A DNA stretch of 64,000 nucleotides from Aplysia californica. Taxonomy: Eukaryota > Mollusca > Gastropoda > Aplysiida > Aplysiidae. Position 1 is the stretch's first letter. Every line of letters begins with the position of its first letter. The stretch lies in assembly GCF_000002075.1 (NCBI RefSeq), contig NW_004797272.1:4290498-4354497 (forward strand), in the 5' to 3' direction. The notes under the pieces are model-generated. The model worked only from the letters and a program-made list of their open reading frames with translations, did not search any database and was not told the DNA's origin. The translations under genes and the position numbers were made by a program. Below are positions 10,823-40,800 of this stretch, piece by piece.

Positions 10823-11689
10823 CAATCCACTTGTTATTAAATCTAATCTAGATAGATAGTGGCTCATGTAAATTCTATCAGGAACCTCACTTCGTCCATC
10901 ACTGTACTGTAGAACTGTAGAGCTCAAAGGTGCCGCTTCGTGGAATTTGCTGGGATGTTGAGTAATGTCACAATACTTCAGCTTTAGCCTAACTTTAAAA
11001 AGTTCAAACGTAGCAAACTCTGCCTCTCACTTTGTCTCGGCAGATTCTCGACAACGTCGTGTCGAGAGAGCGACCTGTTTGCTCACTCCTGGCTGAATCT
11101 TGGAATTGCCGTCTCTTGATCTCTTGGAAATGAATGCATTGATGCCCAACACTAGGCAAACACAGGGTGCAATACCCGCAATAATTCTCATTCGATGTGT
11201 AAAAATACTCTATGAAGACAAACTGACAGCTTCTACGTCGTGTTTTTCACAATAAACAAGGGTCGGGTGCCCAACTTGACCACACCAACAACATCCCTCT
11301 GTCACCGACCACCGCCGTCACTCCGTCACACAAATTCGATCAAGTTTCGTTTCACATTCACTCACAAGCAAGCACCCACCCATGCTTTTGACTGATTCAT
11401 GTTTTGTCACAAGAATCAAAATATGGTAGGCCTGGGCTATACAAAATAATTTGCATTAGGCTGCATTAATACAGTTTTGGGTTTTGTACATGGAATGTTT
11501 TTCGTGATTTATTACATTGAAAACATTTTCTAAATTGAGTATAAATGATTTTAAATGCATTTTCTCCAAATCACTAGTCAAATATGTTCCTTCACAACAT
11601 TTACTTATATTCAATGCACTGCCTAAGTTCATAAACATTGTGTATAAAGTTTACCATAACTAAGGCTAGCCTACCTCCAAAAGAGTCTC
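10823..11689. other. Intergenic sequence upstream of CSK
   Basis: No exon or named repeat is recognised. It is probably 5' flanking DNA of the CSK gene. Confidence 0.4.
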
Positions 11690-11712
11690 CTCTCCGGAGA
11701 GAGGTATAAAAA
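11690..11712 (+). promoter_or_regulatory. CSK: Candidate CSK core promoter (TATA box)
   Basis: TATAAAAA lies at 11705-11712, directly after a perfect palindrome CTCTCCGGAGAG at 11690-11701. About 100 bp downstream a GTAAGT donor (11811) could close a first non-coding exon of about 11735-11810. The next certain exon is 13731. The assignment to CSK rests on position and strand only. Confidence 0.45.
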
Positions 11713-12838
11713 GAGGGCGCTTACATTCAGCATGGCTGACTGGTGCAGATTACACTTCCTCCTTTGATAAACCTAGAACAGTTGTTTGGTGAATCAGAGC
11801 TACCTTGTCGGTAAGTTGTCTGCAACATTTTCGAGACCTGGTTATTCTACTTTATTTGGCAGATTTATGCCACTCTTTTCTGCTTGTTAGGTGGTTGGTT
11901 GATATTACTGACGATTACTGAAGAAGTAAGGCCTTTTTTTTTTTTACTTGTGGACTGTGGAAACGTAAACATCGACGAGTGGCATTGCCGTTGCACAGGA
12001 TGGAGCATTCAGCCAATTCAGGAAGTTCAGAACGTATTGTCATTTAGATTTTCTAGATCTAAATCTAGATCTAGTCAGTGTTGTTCAGCCTACGTGTTTA
12101 GAATCTAGATTTAGCATTTTTCTTCCTGTTCCAGATAATGGCACAACGCCAGTTGTGACCAGCCAGAAGGTTTGTGACAGAGAGAGAGCAACAGTCCGGT
12201 GTACTGCACAGTAAGCCTACGGCAAGGGTACCACTTTTGTTTCCCTCAACAGCCCTAAAACTAAGGACAGTGACTGTACTGCTGACTGCTGTCTGCCCCC
12301 TACACGGGTACAGGTACTGAACATTGATTTTTGCACCTAAATTTACTTTTTTTTACCCGAAACTGGGGATTCTTTAATCTACAAGAAGTGATTGAAATCT
12401 ATCTAGATCTAGATTCTAGATCTAGATCTAGATTAGATCTAGATGTTTCACTTTCGTCTTAGCCTAGCTGACTTAAAGTTTTCTCACTTTTTCATTTGAC
12501 TGTTACCGGTAGGTTAAGATTTAATTCAGCCTTTGATGTCCCAGATCTGTCAGGAGATAAGTTTTCAAACAGCTTTTGAACCATTTCCTCAGCTGTGCTT
12601 GAATCTTGTAACTTCATACTACAACTACAAATAAGGAAGCAATCAGGGGTTGATTAGATATTATGATAGAAGTGTAGGTAAGTCTTAAATGTTTAAATTG
12701 AAAAGTTTGGGGTCAGTTTTTATGTGATGATGATGAAATGGTATATTTGTGTGATCATTCTCTCTTCACAATATTGGAGCTGATATTGCTTCAAAAACAA
12801 ACAAAATATTTTTATTACTTATTTATTTCTGCTGAAAG

Positions 12839-13426
12839 ACATGAAGCTATATTATAGCTATTGAGACCACCTGGCACACTTGTGATTGGCCCAAATATAG
12901 ATGACTTTTTTCCGCCATCTTTTTTTTGTCGTCTTCCGGGGTTTCCCTCGCGAGTTGACTAGATCCATCACCTTTTATTATTATTCATTGAAATGCCGTT
13001 GACAATGTTATAAAAAAATTTAAAAACTCAGGGTGTTGTAAGTCGCTATTACCAAATCGTCTGTAATTTAATTCTGTTTATAATTATATAGATTATCAAC
13101 ATGTTTCAGGTATACTGATAAACTCTGATATCTTGAGGGATGAGACAAAAAAAATAACACTGGTTAAGTGTGATATTATGACCAATTGAAGATGAAAAAT
13201 GAGAATGTTACAAGGTTGCAGATCAAAGATTGTACAAAAAGAAGAGACAATAGTACAAGTTTCCACACTTTGTCACTGGAATTCCGATGAATAATAATAA
13301 AGGGTGATAGATCTAGTCAACTTGTGAGGGAAACCCTGGAAGACGACAAAAATAGATGGCGGAAATATGTCATCTATATTTGGGACAATCATAGAAGTGT
13401 GTTAGGTGCTCTCTATAGCTTCATGT
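12839..13426. mobile_element. Mutator-like MITE, 588 bp, upstream of the CSK start-codon exon
   Basis: Inverted repeats of about 130 bp begin ACATGAAGCTATA at the left and end TATAGCTTCATGT at the right. Both arms contain matching CCAAATATAGATGAC and GTCGTCTTCC stretches. A perfect 9-bp direct repeat TGCTGAAAG flanks it (12830-12838, 13427-13435). Long inverted repeats plus a 9-bp duplication point to a Mutator-type source. It has no ORF of its own. Confidence 0.7.
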
Positions 13427-13730
13427 TGCTGAAAGTAACATGATGTAGTATCTTTTCTTTGAACAAGAATTGTTGTTTTTTTTCCAGTATTTTGTTTTTA
13501 ACTTGAAGTAACAAACTAAAGCTTGAACTTCTAAGATTTATAATGAAATTTTTGCCTATAATAACCCCCCCACCAGAGAAAAAAGAAAGTAAATCTTAAT
13601 TTGGGAGGGGTGAGGGCAGAGATTAAACTATTCTTCTGTAACTGACCACACTAATACAGAGGTCAGCAGCAGACGAAATCAGTATAAATGCATGCAGTAA
13701 ACTTTTGAGGTCTGTCGCTTCTTTTTTCAG

Positions 13731-13818
13731 GCTTCTACTTCAGTTGGGCAGAGGAATTTAACTCATTGAAGGGTGCTGCTACCTGGCTGTCTTTTAAGAG
13801 AACGGAGGACTGGAAGCT

Positions 13819-13833
<15 letters not shown>
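13731..13833 (+). CDS. CSK: CSK exon with start codon
   Basis: The acceptor is CTTTTTTCAG at 13721-13730. About 88 nt of 5'UTR precede ATG at 13819, giving M-P-M-D-Q before the GTAAAC donor. The second in-frame ATG (13825) could also start. An upstream non-coding exon at about 12135-12207 (CCAG acceptor, GTAAGC donor) is possible but unproven. Confidence 0.8.
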
Positions 13834-29669
<15,836 letters not shown>

Positions 29670-29898
29670 TCTTTTCCCCCCTTTCCCTTCCTCTAATATT
29701 TGCTTAACTATTTATAGAAAAGATTGGGGTGTATTCCATTTTTTTCTTGAGAGTGGAGCATAGGCTTGATGCAGTTTGCCATTTAGTTGTTGGATTTCAT
29801 TTGAAGGGGTGCTTGCAAGTGATGGCTACAGTTGTTTAAAATTTTTAGTTCAGAGGTTGATACATGTTTTGTGCTTTTGGTATAGCATAGACCTTGAT

Positions 29899-29899
<1 letters not shown>

Positions 29900-29953
<54 letters not shown>
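29900..29953. repeat. (AT)n microsatellite
   Basis: Perfect AT dinucleotide run about 230 bp after the CSK stop codon. The apparent ORFs here are Tyr-Ile repeats of no significance. Confidence 0.95.
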
Positions 29954-29958
<5 letters not shown>

Positions 29959-32900
29959 GAAAAATCTAAAATTGCCTGTAATGTCAAAGGACAAAGAATT
30001 GTTCGAGAGTAACTGCAAGGTGTTTGCTGATGAACCAAACAAAAAGGCTTCTGTTATGCCCTTCAGTGTAGCATAAAATGTAACTCCTTGCAATGCCTCT
30101 GCATACTGTCAATTGTGCCTTAATTGGTAGAACATCATCTGAATCATATTGTAGTTTTTCTATTTCCACCAACTCTTGTCACTGCTGTTTGCTAAGTGCG
30201 ACAAAAGTTATTTGTAAGACTGAACCAGAATGCTCTCCTCTTCTTACAGTGCAGCTCGGTTGGGGGAGGGGGGTTATTTTTGATAGCTGTAATTTACCTT
30301 TTTAGAAACTTAGTTTTACAGTTTAGATAGGTTAGGTAAGTGTCTTTGTAGGCCTTGTTCTTAGTTTCTGGTTGTTGTTTTTTTTTTCATCATTTAGTGA
30401 AATAGGGGTTGAAGTTTCTTCAGTCTGCCCTGATATGAAGGGTTATAGAAATGGAAAAGTTCTTACAGAGCTAAATTATGGAGTTTTTAATTATAATGCC
30501 TGATTTAATCGTCGTTTTTATCACTATTTAGACTATGTAATGCTGCACGTTATTTGAATATCACTTATACAATATACTAAGACTGCCATGTCGGTCAGTA
30601 GACCTGAATGTACTTTGCATGACTGTATGTTTTGTTAGTATTTTTTTTTTTTTTCAATGTCTAGAAAATAATTTTCTGCAGTACTTCCTTATGGTAGGCC
30701 TACCTGGGATTTTGAAGTGATTTTTCATTTTTAAAGAAAAACTGTTTTAACTAATTTCTTGTTTCCCTGTAGTTATAGTTACTTCATAATTTTGATTCGT
30801 GTGAAATGTGGGTACAAACTCATTAAATAAGAAACCCACAGGAAGATTTTAAAAAAAAGATTTTCTTGTTTCTGACATGTAGATCTAGTATGGGATGACA
30901 TGAATAGCTGATGTATTGGTCTGTGTGATTCGGTAAAAGTTCTCTTCACATGGACACGCGTCGTGTGGTATGGCATGTTTAAAGGTAGCATGACTTGAAA
31001 TTTAGTTTGTGTGCACCCATGCTTTCTGGAGTGTTATAGCGAGTATTGTGAGGTATTATCGCCATGAAGTTATTATTCGGTCATATTTTCGTCATGAGTG
31101 TGTGTATTTGTGAAGGTATTGCAGCGTTACTCGGTATTAATAGCAACAGTTTCAGGTATTTAAACATCCAATCAAGCTTCTAGGATTTCGCTGTAGCTAT
31201 ATCAATGGCAGTTTGCTTCAAATACTTCTGTGAATCTGTATTCAAACAAACAGCAGAGGACTATGCTCTAGCTTTTTTAAAACTTAGGCCGGATGAACTG
31301 ACTGAGGCGACAGACATGTGTGTGTGGTTTCTTTGTATTACCGTTTTATGAGGAGTTTTACGGCACTTGCACACTTGCGACACGATAAGGTCATATAAAT
31401 GCCGAAGATTAGAGGTGTTTCAAGAGAGTAACACTCAAAAAAGAAGTAGCGGAGATAAAAACGGTAGATGTTTGATAGGAAAGATGTATTACTGTATAGA
31501 ACTTGTTTGTAACAATCACATATCATATTAAATTGTTGTTTCTATTTATCATGACTACTGGACTTGGCTCTATCAACTGCTTTCAGGAGATTTTGACTTA
31601 CACTGATGTTTCAAAATTTCTTTACATTTGTACGAACACATAATTTAGTTCAGTTCGAAGGACGCCATTTCTGGCAAGTTGTCTTTTTTTACTTTGAAAT
31701 ATGGGAATACTACTGTAATGTAATCTGAGTATTACAAAACTTTAGTGTAGGAACGTTGTGAACCCTACTGCCTTCATGTCTCGCTAAACTGTTCCCTGAA
31801 ACAACAAGCAAAAAATACTCATTACTAACAGATCTGGTTGGTCTCGACTTGGCGTGTTCTTTCTTTTTCTTTTTCTGAAGTTCAAGTTAAGAGACAAGTG
31901 AAGAGACACTGTATTCCATTGGTTGGGACTGGATGTTTCCCACCTGCCTATGTGCTTTTACTTACTCTGTTTTTCTTTCAGCACAGATTGTTGTTTTTTT
32001 GGACAAAGTACTTTCACCATATTTTTCTATGTGTATGATTAATGTTGTTGACAGTACCAAGTTAGACTTGCCTATAATTCTTTCTTGAATTTTCCCATCT
32101 TTATCTGTATATATAACAAAATAAAATGCACAATCACTTTGACAAAAGAAGAAAGGCCTAAGAAAAAATGGCTTATATCGCCACAGGTCAGTCAATCTAA
32201 TGAAAATGCTTTTATAAAGTAATGGTTATGCTGAATAGGGAAAGGGTTGTTGGAGTCCAAGATAAAGTTAATCTTTCTGAAACAATGAACGTGAGTTCAT
32301 TATGATGTAAACGCTATGTCCTTATTTTTGAGTATCCAATTCCCAGCAAATATCTTGAACTGGTGTTGATCCTAGTCTTTTTCCCCATAACCAATCCGCC
32401 TTTTCAGGAAAGCAGGAAAGGGGTAACTGAAATGCAATGTAAGGATGATGTTTGATTTGTAGCCTTGGGTTCGCTTGGTCTCCCTTTAAGCTTTATCAAG
32501 TTCATTGCAAGGATTTGGACCTGCAGCGTGTGTCATAAGCAACGTTCCTCCCATTCTCCGTTATTATTATTATGTATTTTTTATTTTCTTGTGAGACAAA
32601 CAGGTAATTGAATGTTTAGCCTTTTGATTAGTGTAGTTAAGTTACTGCTGACTAGGCTAGTGATTTGTGTGCTTCTCCAGTTAGAACCAAAGTAAAACCT
32701 GCTGTGGCTTCGATGTTGTCACTTCTAATGCACATTTACACTTTATTTTTATTTTTACTTGGTCGTCATTGCTGGGCAGGGGATTTTTGCATGTCATAGT
32801 ATTGTTTGCTCCTTCACATATCACACAATTCTGTAGAACTGTTCAGCCTGGTCAAACAGGTTTGTTTAACAGCTTTGGAACAGGTGTCCTTCCCAGTGTC

Positions 32901-35900
32901 CACCGCTCAAAAGTGCCAGCTACAGAACTGACTTTAAATCATTGTTCCACTTTGTGGATGCTTGTTTCAAATATATACCTTTTTCTTATATGTATCTTGC
33001 TTATTAAGTTTTGACTTTTACAGCCTCCAAACTGTTATTTGATCAGCTCGTTTTTACCATTATTATTAATAGTAATGTTTGCGGATAACTTCTGAACATT
33101 TTTTTAAAAAATAAACGTACATTTTCTTGAAACAATGTTTTTTCTTGAGTGGAAATACATTTTCGGAAAAGCTTTATACTTCCTTACAATGGAAGTAACA
33201 AAAGTTTTGATTTTACTATAACAACATTAGGTAAAGGTTGGGATGTAGGTGGTAGATATGTACGACAAGTGATGAAGATAAAGAATGTGAGAAACTTGTC
33301 ATCTGTATAGACTCGTGATATTAATGGAGAGAGAGGGGAGTTTGGAACAGAAGTCATAGATGACACGTTTGTGTCACACACCCCAATTGTCCTGACAGGG
33401 GTTGGTCTTTTTCAGCTTGTGGAAAGTACAGAGACTGCCAAGTGTGACTTGTTACAAGCTATTTCAGTAGTTCGGAACAGCAATCTTTTCATCAATTGAC
33501 CAATTTTAAGTCTTCAGAACCATGTTTCTTTTCAACTGTTATCAAGGAAGAATATTGTTGGAAGAGCAATCGTGACTGGTAGCTTGCATTCTGCAGGGTT
33601 TACCTCAGTTTTTGTTTAGGAATAACTTGTAATTGAATTGCCTGAACTAAATTTTTTTAAACCATCAGAGTTAAAATTTTTAGAAAGAAGATAAAGAAAA
33701 TAAATCCCTATCTACACATTATGTACATTTTGTTTTCCCTGACAATTTTCATTTGAAGATGAATGGTTGGACAACAGGTTTTACTTGTCTTGTTGCTTCT
33801 TCCATCTGGCTTGAATTGCCATTTTTTTCATATAAATGTGTATTTGCATGAAATCTTGGCTAATATTTTTAAAATTTAAATGTTCATTCTACTGTGGTGA
33901 GCTTGTTTGACTCTTGGAGTATGTCTGTCAATGTGGGCATGTAGATCTTGGTTGTGCTAATTTCTTTGTACTTGGCCCAAGTGATGAAATGGGATAACAA
34001 TTCACCACTCAGTATTTAATTCCTGTACAGTACGTGTGAGCATGGCAGAGGATGAATGATGAAAAAAAAAAGACACCCTGAAGTGTACAAGTTTTTTGTC
34101 CTGTCTGCTCTGTTTTGTCTTTGTGAAAGATCACAATGGCTCATGAACCTGAATGTGTGTGTGTAAGGTTTGGGATGTTTTCCATACATGTCAAAGTTTA
34201 TGTGTGCTGGAACCACTTTTGTACAATATTTAATGTCATTTTTGTACATTTAACGTTAAAATTGTATATCTTGATCAGTTCCAGATTTTGTTGTTTTTGA
34301 ACACCCTGGGTTTTAAAAATATTTCTTTGCTATATAAAATCTTTTATCTACATATACTTGAATATGTCAGTATAATGCATAAGTGGTAAAACCAAAATAG
34401 TTATCTTTTATGAAACGCTATTGTCACTATGTACGAATTACTGTGAGTTAGAATTTGATTTATGAAAAGGGACTACAATTTCAAGCTGATATAACTAACA
34501 GATGACTATTATCAGAAAAATGTTTAAAATTTTGTGATTGCAATTGCTCTCTGTGATTATCTTTGAGTGAAATACGTATTTAGGAAGTTGATTATGCAAT
34601 GTATGAAAAATGCCACTGGAATTCAAGACAAATTTAGGAGTTAAGCCATATTGTTAAGTGTTTCGGCATACTATTTTTTTTTTCTACTTCAATCATTGCA
34701 CTGGGAGCAGTGTTGTAATATTTTATATTTGTTAATGTTCTCTTTGTTCTTTTGTAATCAACATGGATTGACTGAGTATAAAAATATAATGAACAAATCA
34801 ATAAATATTTTTATTTTAGAGTATGGCTACCGAATTACATCATGTAAAGAAGTGTTGGAATTTGTAAGGTTACAATTAAGAAGGCCATGGAATAATTTTA
34901 CAAATACAGTCCTGGAAGTTTGAATTTTTTTATTTTTAATATAGACATATGCTCCTCTCTCATTATGGTTGCCATAAAATGGTACTTGTGAAAACTTTTG
35001 TTATACACACGAAAGCAGCCATGTGTATAAAATGCTTCTGACATCCTTAAAGTATTTGCCGTACCCGCGAAAAGCAAAACATGCTCAAGTGAGTTGTTTT
35101 GTCTCTAAATAATTACAAAACATACAGTCATTTACAGCGGGGAAATTTTGGTCTTTATAGACCAGAGAAAGTCTCATCTGATTTCTGAATATAGAACTGG
35201 ATTATGTTGTGGGGATTTTTTTTTTTACGAGTTCATTTTGTGAAACTTGGTGTGAACTGTTTCATTTTGTCTCAATTACGTATTATAAAGAAGGAATGTT
35301 GAAATCTGTTGCATGCGGTACTTAACACATATTTGCATGTTAGACTGGTGGTGGTTAATGAAGCACTTAATGTTTGTTTTGAAATTAGATATGTCCGTAA
35401 ATCTTGTGATGAGGAGTTTCGTTTCTTTCCTTTTTTTCAAAACGTGTTTTCTTCCACCATGTGGGTTGTTGGAAGGTGCTGCTGGGTGATTGTTCCTCTT
35501 TTGCTACCACTCTGTTGTTTGTGTCCGCCTGTCTCACCCCCGCCGCCCCGCAACATATATGACCATTGTTGTGCCGATATGATATGCTTCTCTGTAAGTT
35601 TAACTCAAACAAACAAATCTTCCAATATGATATGAGTGTCATAAAGTTGCACAACAACTATATGTTGAATACGTATTCAGCTGTGTGTGTTCAAAGCATG
35701 TAAATCAAATTCACTTAAAACGTTTTGACATTAAATAAGTTTGTGAGAATTGTTAAATGAGAGAGAGCAGATCAGAATTCTGATGCACCTGGTAAAGATA
35801 AATGAGGGTGTAATGAACGAGATGAGCAGTTTGATAAGAAAATGGAGGTTTCATGTAGATTTAGTTTAGATGCTGAAATTCTGTCAAAAGTATTTTGGTT

Positions 35901-36833
35901 GTTTTTCTGTGTTTTTCGTGGATCTTGGCGTGGTTTATGTGTTGAATGTTGTTTATCAAAGACTGATGAATACCATTTGAGATACTCGTAACTTCTTTGA
36001 GTGAAGAATAAATGAAAAGAATGTAGTTATAAATATTGTCAGGAATCTGTCTTTAGGTGGCTCATATGATAAATAGTGTGAAAACTTGCACAATTGTTTT
36101 TGTATTATCAAATGTAGCTTGATTAAAGTTTTGTCTATATAACCATCTGCATATGGGTGTCTGTTCGTTATAAAGCATCCACAGGAACTGTGATCTCTAA
36201 ACCAATTACTTTTGATGAGCGCAGTTGGTACGACATCCCGCAAACAATATATAAATAATGAAAAAGACCCACAGTAGAACATGTAATACATATACTCGTT
36301 TCACTAGTGTTGCTTTTGTTCTTTTTAGCTAAAGAACAGTATGGTGCAGATTTATTTATCATAGTTATGCAGGTCTTTGTGACTGTTCTTTGAAATATAC
36401 ATTTGGGTAATTGAAAATACTCTTGAGACAGTGTTGTAGTAATGGGTCTGGGCAAAGATCTGTTTTTTTTCTCAGTAGGTTTAGATCTACTTTTTTCCCC
36501 CATTGTCATTTTTTGACATTTTTATTATTATATTTTTAAAAACTTGTTTTATATGACATTGCAAGTGCTGAACTTTTTTTTGAACTGCCAGTTGTGAACA
36601 GTGCCCAGTACTCACTGGCTTTCCCCTGGCTACAGTAGTGCTCTAACAGCACAGTTAGTAGACATTGCTTTATGGTAGTAGCTTCTATAATAGACCTTTG
36701 TTGTCTTTTAGTGAGCAGAGAATTTCTTACTGTGTGCCAGTATGTCAACCACAAAGATGCCAAAAGTGTCATATGTTTGAGATTTATGAAACACGTTTGT
36801 GACTAGATCTGTTCACTCTGTACCAGGGGTTAC

Positions 36834-37138
36834 CAAACTGTGGTCCACGGGCCAGATCCAGCCAGCAAGGTTTGTTCATCTGGCCCGCCACCATGCAGGG
36901 GAAAATATTTTGACAATGTGTAGCATGCTCAAAACTTGGTCAGGTCACTAATGTAATTCAATGATTTGATTGAACTCTACGGTGCAAATTTAACATGCTT
37001 TTATAGAGTTCATTACTTTTAGCTAGTGTATCACACTCTTTCACTGATTTGATATGGCAAAATTTTTCAGTAAAAATGCCCACCCTCAGTATTCTCTCAG
37101 TTATCCAGTCCACTTTAAAAAATGTTTGCCAACCCCTG
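36834..37138. mobile_element. hAT-type MITE, 305 bp
   Basis: The left end CAGGGGTTACCAAACTGTGG and right-end inverse CAGGGGTTGGCAAACATT are classic hAT-style terminal inverted repeats. An internal GGCCCGCCACC segment follows the usual pattern. The 8-bp target duplication is not recognisable, so it may be old. Confidence 0.6.
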
Positions 37139-37624
37139 ACCCTAGACCATCTAATAAATTGGCTGTTATACATGTGGTCTTCTCTATTGAATATTGCTAC
37201 CTTAGAATTACAAAGTTCTATCTGATCAGCACTTAGTTTTGAGAAATTTAACATTTACAATTTTTTGGGGTTTCACACATGTAACAAGTTTTTTCGTCTG
37301 CAGTTCTTTGAATATCTTTATAACGCTTCCGAATATCCTTACAATTTTGATAAAGTAGATAGAACATTTAGTTTCTGACCTCATGGTCTTAGTAGATCAA
37401 AATGGCCCAAAATGTCAGATACAACTTTCTCATTTTAAGGTAGTGATGTGTCACCGGCACCTTCCCTTAAGTGAAGGGCCCAAGGATGGGAATCTTCTTA
37501 GGTCAGACTGACGCTCAGCGTGACTTCTTCCAGTAATGAGACAAACACTCTACAAATGCTGTTTTTTTAATTGAAATATATGTCACTGCTACTTGAAATA
37601 AGGAAAAAGTAAATATCTGTAGAA

Positions 37625-37870
37625 CTTCTGAGATTAAGGGGCCAGCAGTTGTGGTGAAATGGTTAGGCCCTTCACTGTTGCACTCAAAATATGTGAGTTC
37701 AAATCCCATCTATGGGAAAGTTATTTTGTTGAATATCTGTCTCTCTGTTGGGATGCTGTATGCCATACAGCCCAGGTTGACCCTGACTGGCAAGATCAAA
37801 GCAGCCTGCCCCGAAATAGTGTAAATTGTGTTAATGCAGGCGCGAAGCATTTACAATCAAATCCTTAGGA
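37625..37870 (+). repeat. tRNA-derived SINE copy
   Basis: The head is GTGGTGAAATGGTTAGGCCC with B-box-like GAGTTCAAATCCC. The tail carries GCCCAGGTTGACCCTGACTG and GCAGCCTGCC. It belongs to the same family as 41150-41360. Confidence 0.65.
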
Positions 37871-40279
37871 ACACACCCCCTTTCTCTTTCATGGAAGTAT
37901 GAAATCTTTGAAAATGTCCAAAATCTAAACCCTAACGCAATGGGTGGTTGGAGGGTGCCACTTGTTGGTCTTAACTTTACTTTCCCTCTGTTGTATCTCT
38001 GTCTGTATGTCTTACTCCCCCCCCCCCCCCCCGTACTATTAGTATTAAATGACCATTATTGTGTCAATGTGCTTCTCTTTACTCAAACAAACACACCCTA
38101 AGGCATGCCCTCAATGTATAAGTATTATACACATGTTCCCAGGTGAAGCACTAGCTACTCGTTCTACCCTGTGGAAGCTTCACCAGGATTGGCCTGTGTA
38201 ATCATATCAAGGGGATGATACTTCATAAAGCTAGTGATCAATTTCATTTATTTCATTATAAACGCAAAAGCAGCTGGGAACTTTCTGTTCGTATTTTTTA
38301 ATTTCCTGGTATTTCACGCTTTCTGTCTTTTGTTTCATCCTTTTGTGTAGCACATGTATCTTTCGAGGACTTTTTTTTCAGCTCACTGTCATACAAAAGC
38401 TCGGAGTGACAGTTGCTGTTTCTAGCCATAAAACGACTGTTGAAAAGACCATTATGAAGCACCACTTTGTTTAACTTCATCCTTCAGACAATTGTCGAAC
38501 CACTTGGTTTCCCTAAATGAATACATGCATGTGTATCATGAGACCGCATTTGATGTCTTGTTATATTCATTGACATTTTTATTTTTTAAACTCTCAAAAA
38601 AGAATGACATTTATTGCTGGAGATTTTGCTGAACCAAAAAGTTGAGAGTAGCATAATGATTTCATTTCATCTCTATATTATAATAATCAACTGTACTTCT
38701 TTAGCCGTGGTGGTCAAGTGGGGCGGGGGGGGGGGGGGATTAACTAAGATACATAGGGAGCTATATTGTGAACTCATTAATTTGAGGAAATAGTGGGGGT
38801 TTTTTGTTAACCAAAGTAAATGAATTATGTCTCTCATCACGATGAAAAGAAAACATATTGCACACTATATAGATTATACCAATAACTCCATATACCCTAA
38901 AATTGATGAGCGCCTTATTCCACAGCGTCGGGACACATAAATATATATATATATACACACACAGACACAAAATGGAGGTCAGGTAAATTCATTCAAAGTG
39001 CTTTAAGTATCTTGTTTCCAACTGAAGCAGAGGTATTGTTATGAAGATCCAAGTAGTTTTTTGCAAACATATGTCCATTTGTAGTTGTAATTAGTATTAC
39101 CATTTTCTGAATGCTTTTGACTTTCCATCTTCTTGTACCTCTTGCTCTTACTATGGCATTCTAATTCGAGTCTGAGGTGAATTTAGGGAAATAGATCAGC
39201 AGATGGCTTTATTTTATTCCCTCAGAGTAATGGTCAATGAAATTTTAAAGTTTTGTTCCTATGCATACGCCTTCTACAAGACAAGAATTGTATACTCTGT
39301 ATGCAACATAATGTAACTGTGTACGCACCACCATATTCTTATACATGACATACCATTCAGCCTTACAATTGATTCAACTGGTTTTGACTATGTTCTTTTG
39401 TTTCATAAATTCATTCTTTATATAAACTATGTATCTCTTAAACACTATGTTTACAGTTTTAAAAGTGTTAAATAAAAGATTTAGTTGAATTAATATTGTT
39501 TCAGTGTCTTTACTTTTTGTTTTTTTCATATGTGGCTTGCATCCTACTGTTGATGAGTTTTTTGTATGAAGTCATTTGAATGCATGTTGAACTGAGGTGT
39601 AGTGTAAGCTTTTTTTCATTTTACATGCATAGCTGCCAACATTTTAAAATTTAAAACAAAAAAAGACTAAACCCACGTAGCTCTTCAAGATGATGGGCAC
39701 TGGCCAAGTAACTTCCCTCTTAACCCTTCACATTATTCTGCATTCATTAAAATGATGCCCAATAGGAAGATTTAACTATGGTAATGGACATTTCTGCAGC
39801 TGAACTATCAACTTTGTTTTCATTATTGTTCACAAATATCTGGTCTTCAAAGTTCCTAGTTTTACTTTAGTATTGGCAAGTGCGTGAGGGGCAATACTAG
39901 AAAACATGTGTATTCTGTACTCAGGCTCTGAAAAATGTATAAAATACATTTTTTGACTTGCTGGTTGACAGCCATGGACCTGCAACATCCTACTATAGTC
40001 TTGTTCACTTTCGTCTGACCACGGTTAAAACATGATTATATCAAATCGCTGTTTAATCTTCTCAGATAACAGGATCTAAAAGCCCATTCATAAAAGTCAC
40101 TGCAAATTAAGGTTCCGACACGTTTTCTTTGGTGTTAGCCTAAAGCGGGTCCAAAAAAATAATAGATTGACAGCATACACCTAAACATTAAAAAGTTTCT
40201 AAGTATTTTAATGTACACCTAAGAAACACGATCCAATAGATGGTTTATTACTTTTAGAGACTCACATGGAGACGTCTAG

Positions 40280-40800
40280 AGGGGGCTCTCGTGGCCTAGA
40301 GGTTAAAGTGTTGGCCTCTTATTCAAAGGTCCCGGGTTCGAATCCGGGTAGCGACCGAAACATTTTCTTCTCTAAAATTGTCTCATTTCACCTCCTTTCC
40401 TGCTCTCTAACAATGTTCTGTTGTCTGCTTTCATTTCCACTTTCTGCCCCCACCACCTCACCTCCTTTGCCCCCTCCTCTGGGCTGCTGACTCTTTCTGC
40501 AGCCTTTCTACTGCTACTCTACTCCTTGGCTCCTCCTAACTGCTGTCTTTCTGCCACTCCTCTGATCTTCTGGTAGGAAAGATCTACACCTAGCCTTCTC
40601 GGACAAGGGCGAAAAATCTCGGAGGGCCCGTGTGCAAGTTGCGCATGTTAAAAATCCCTTGGTGGTCTAAAATCGATAAGAGTAGGCTTCGGCCGCCACC
40701 CGCGCAAAATTCAAAATTTTCTACCAACTGAAAATATTAGATGTGTCCCGCGCGCTCATATGACCTTATGCAGTTGCGAGCGCCGTAAAACACTTTACAA
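40280..40800 (+). repeat. Full-length tRNA-headed SINE
   Basis: The head runs GGCTCTCGTGGCCTAGAGG with a perfect B box GGTTCGAATCC (40335-40345). It is followed by a pyrimidine-rich body, a CTCGGACAAGGGCGAAAAAT block, the ATCGATAAGAGTAGGC block, and a 3' core with CTCATATGACCTTATGCAGT. This is the clearest, least damaged copy and serves as the model for the split copy at 20175-21630. Confidence 0.7.

Larger units (their letters stand above)
29670..39500 (+). other. CSK: T-rich gene-free tract, probable long CSK 3'UTR or flank
   Basis: No further exons are seen. The plus strand is notably T-rich. Poly(A) signals AATAAA occur at 33110 and 39471 among others; the latter is followed by a T/GT-rich stretch, the best-looking distal site. 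The tract holds an (AT)n run at 29900-29953, SINE-like copies near 31355-31475, 35470-35620, 37625-37870 and 37935-38095, and a hAT MITE at 36834. Whether one transcript spans it all cannot be told from sequence. Confidence 0.4.

Noticed and set aside
29845-30093. ORFs over the (AT)n run
   Set aside because: They encode only Tyr-Ile repeats from the microsatellite.
35309-35635. 108-codon ORF in the CSK 3' tract
   Set aside because: It spans a SINE-like segment (about 35470-35620) also present at 37935-38095, and shows no domain.
40280-40360. Possible tRNA gene
   Set aside because: The B box is perfect, but acceptor-stem pairing fails and the same head precedes a long repeated body. It is a SINE.
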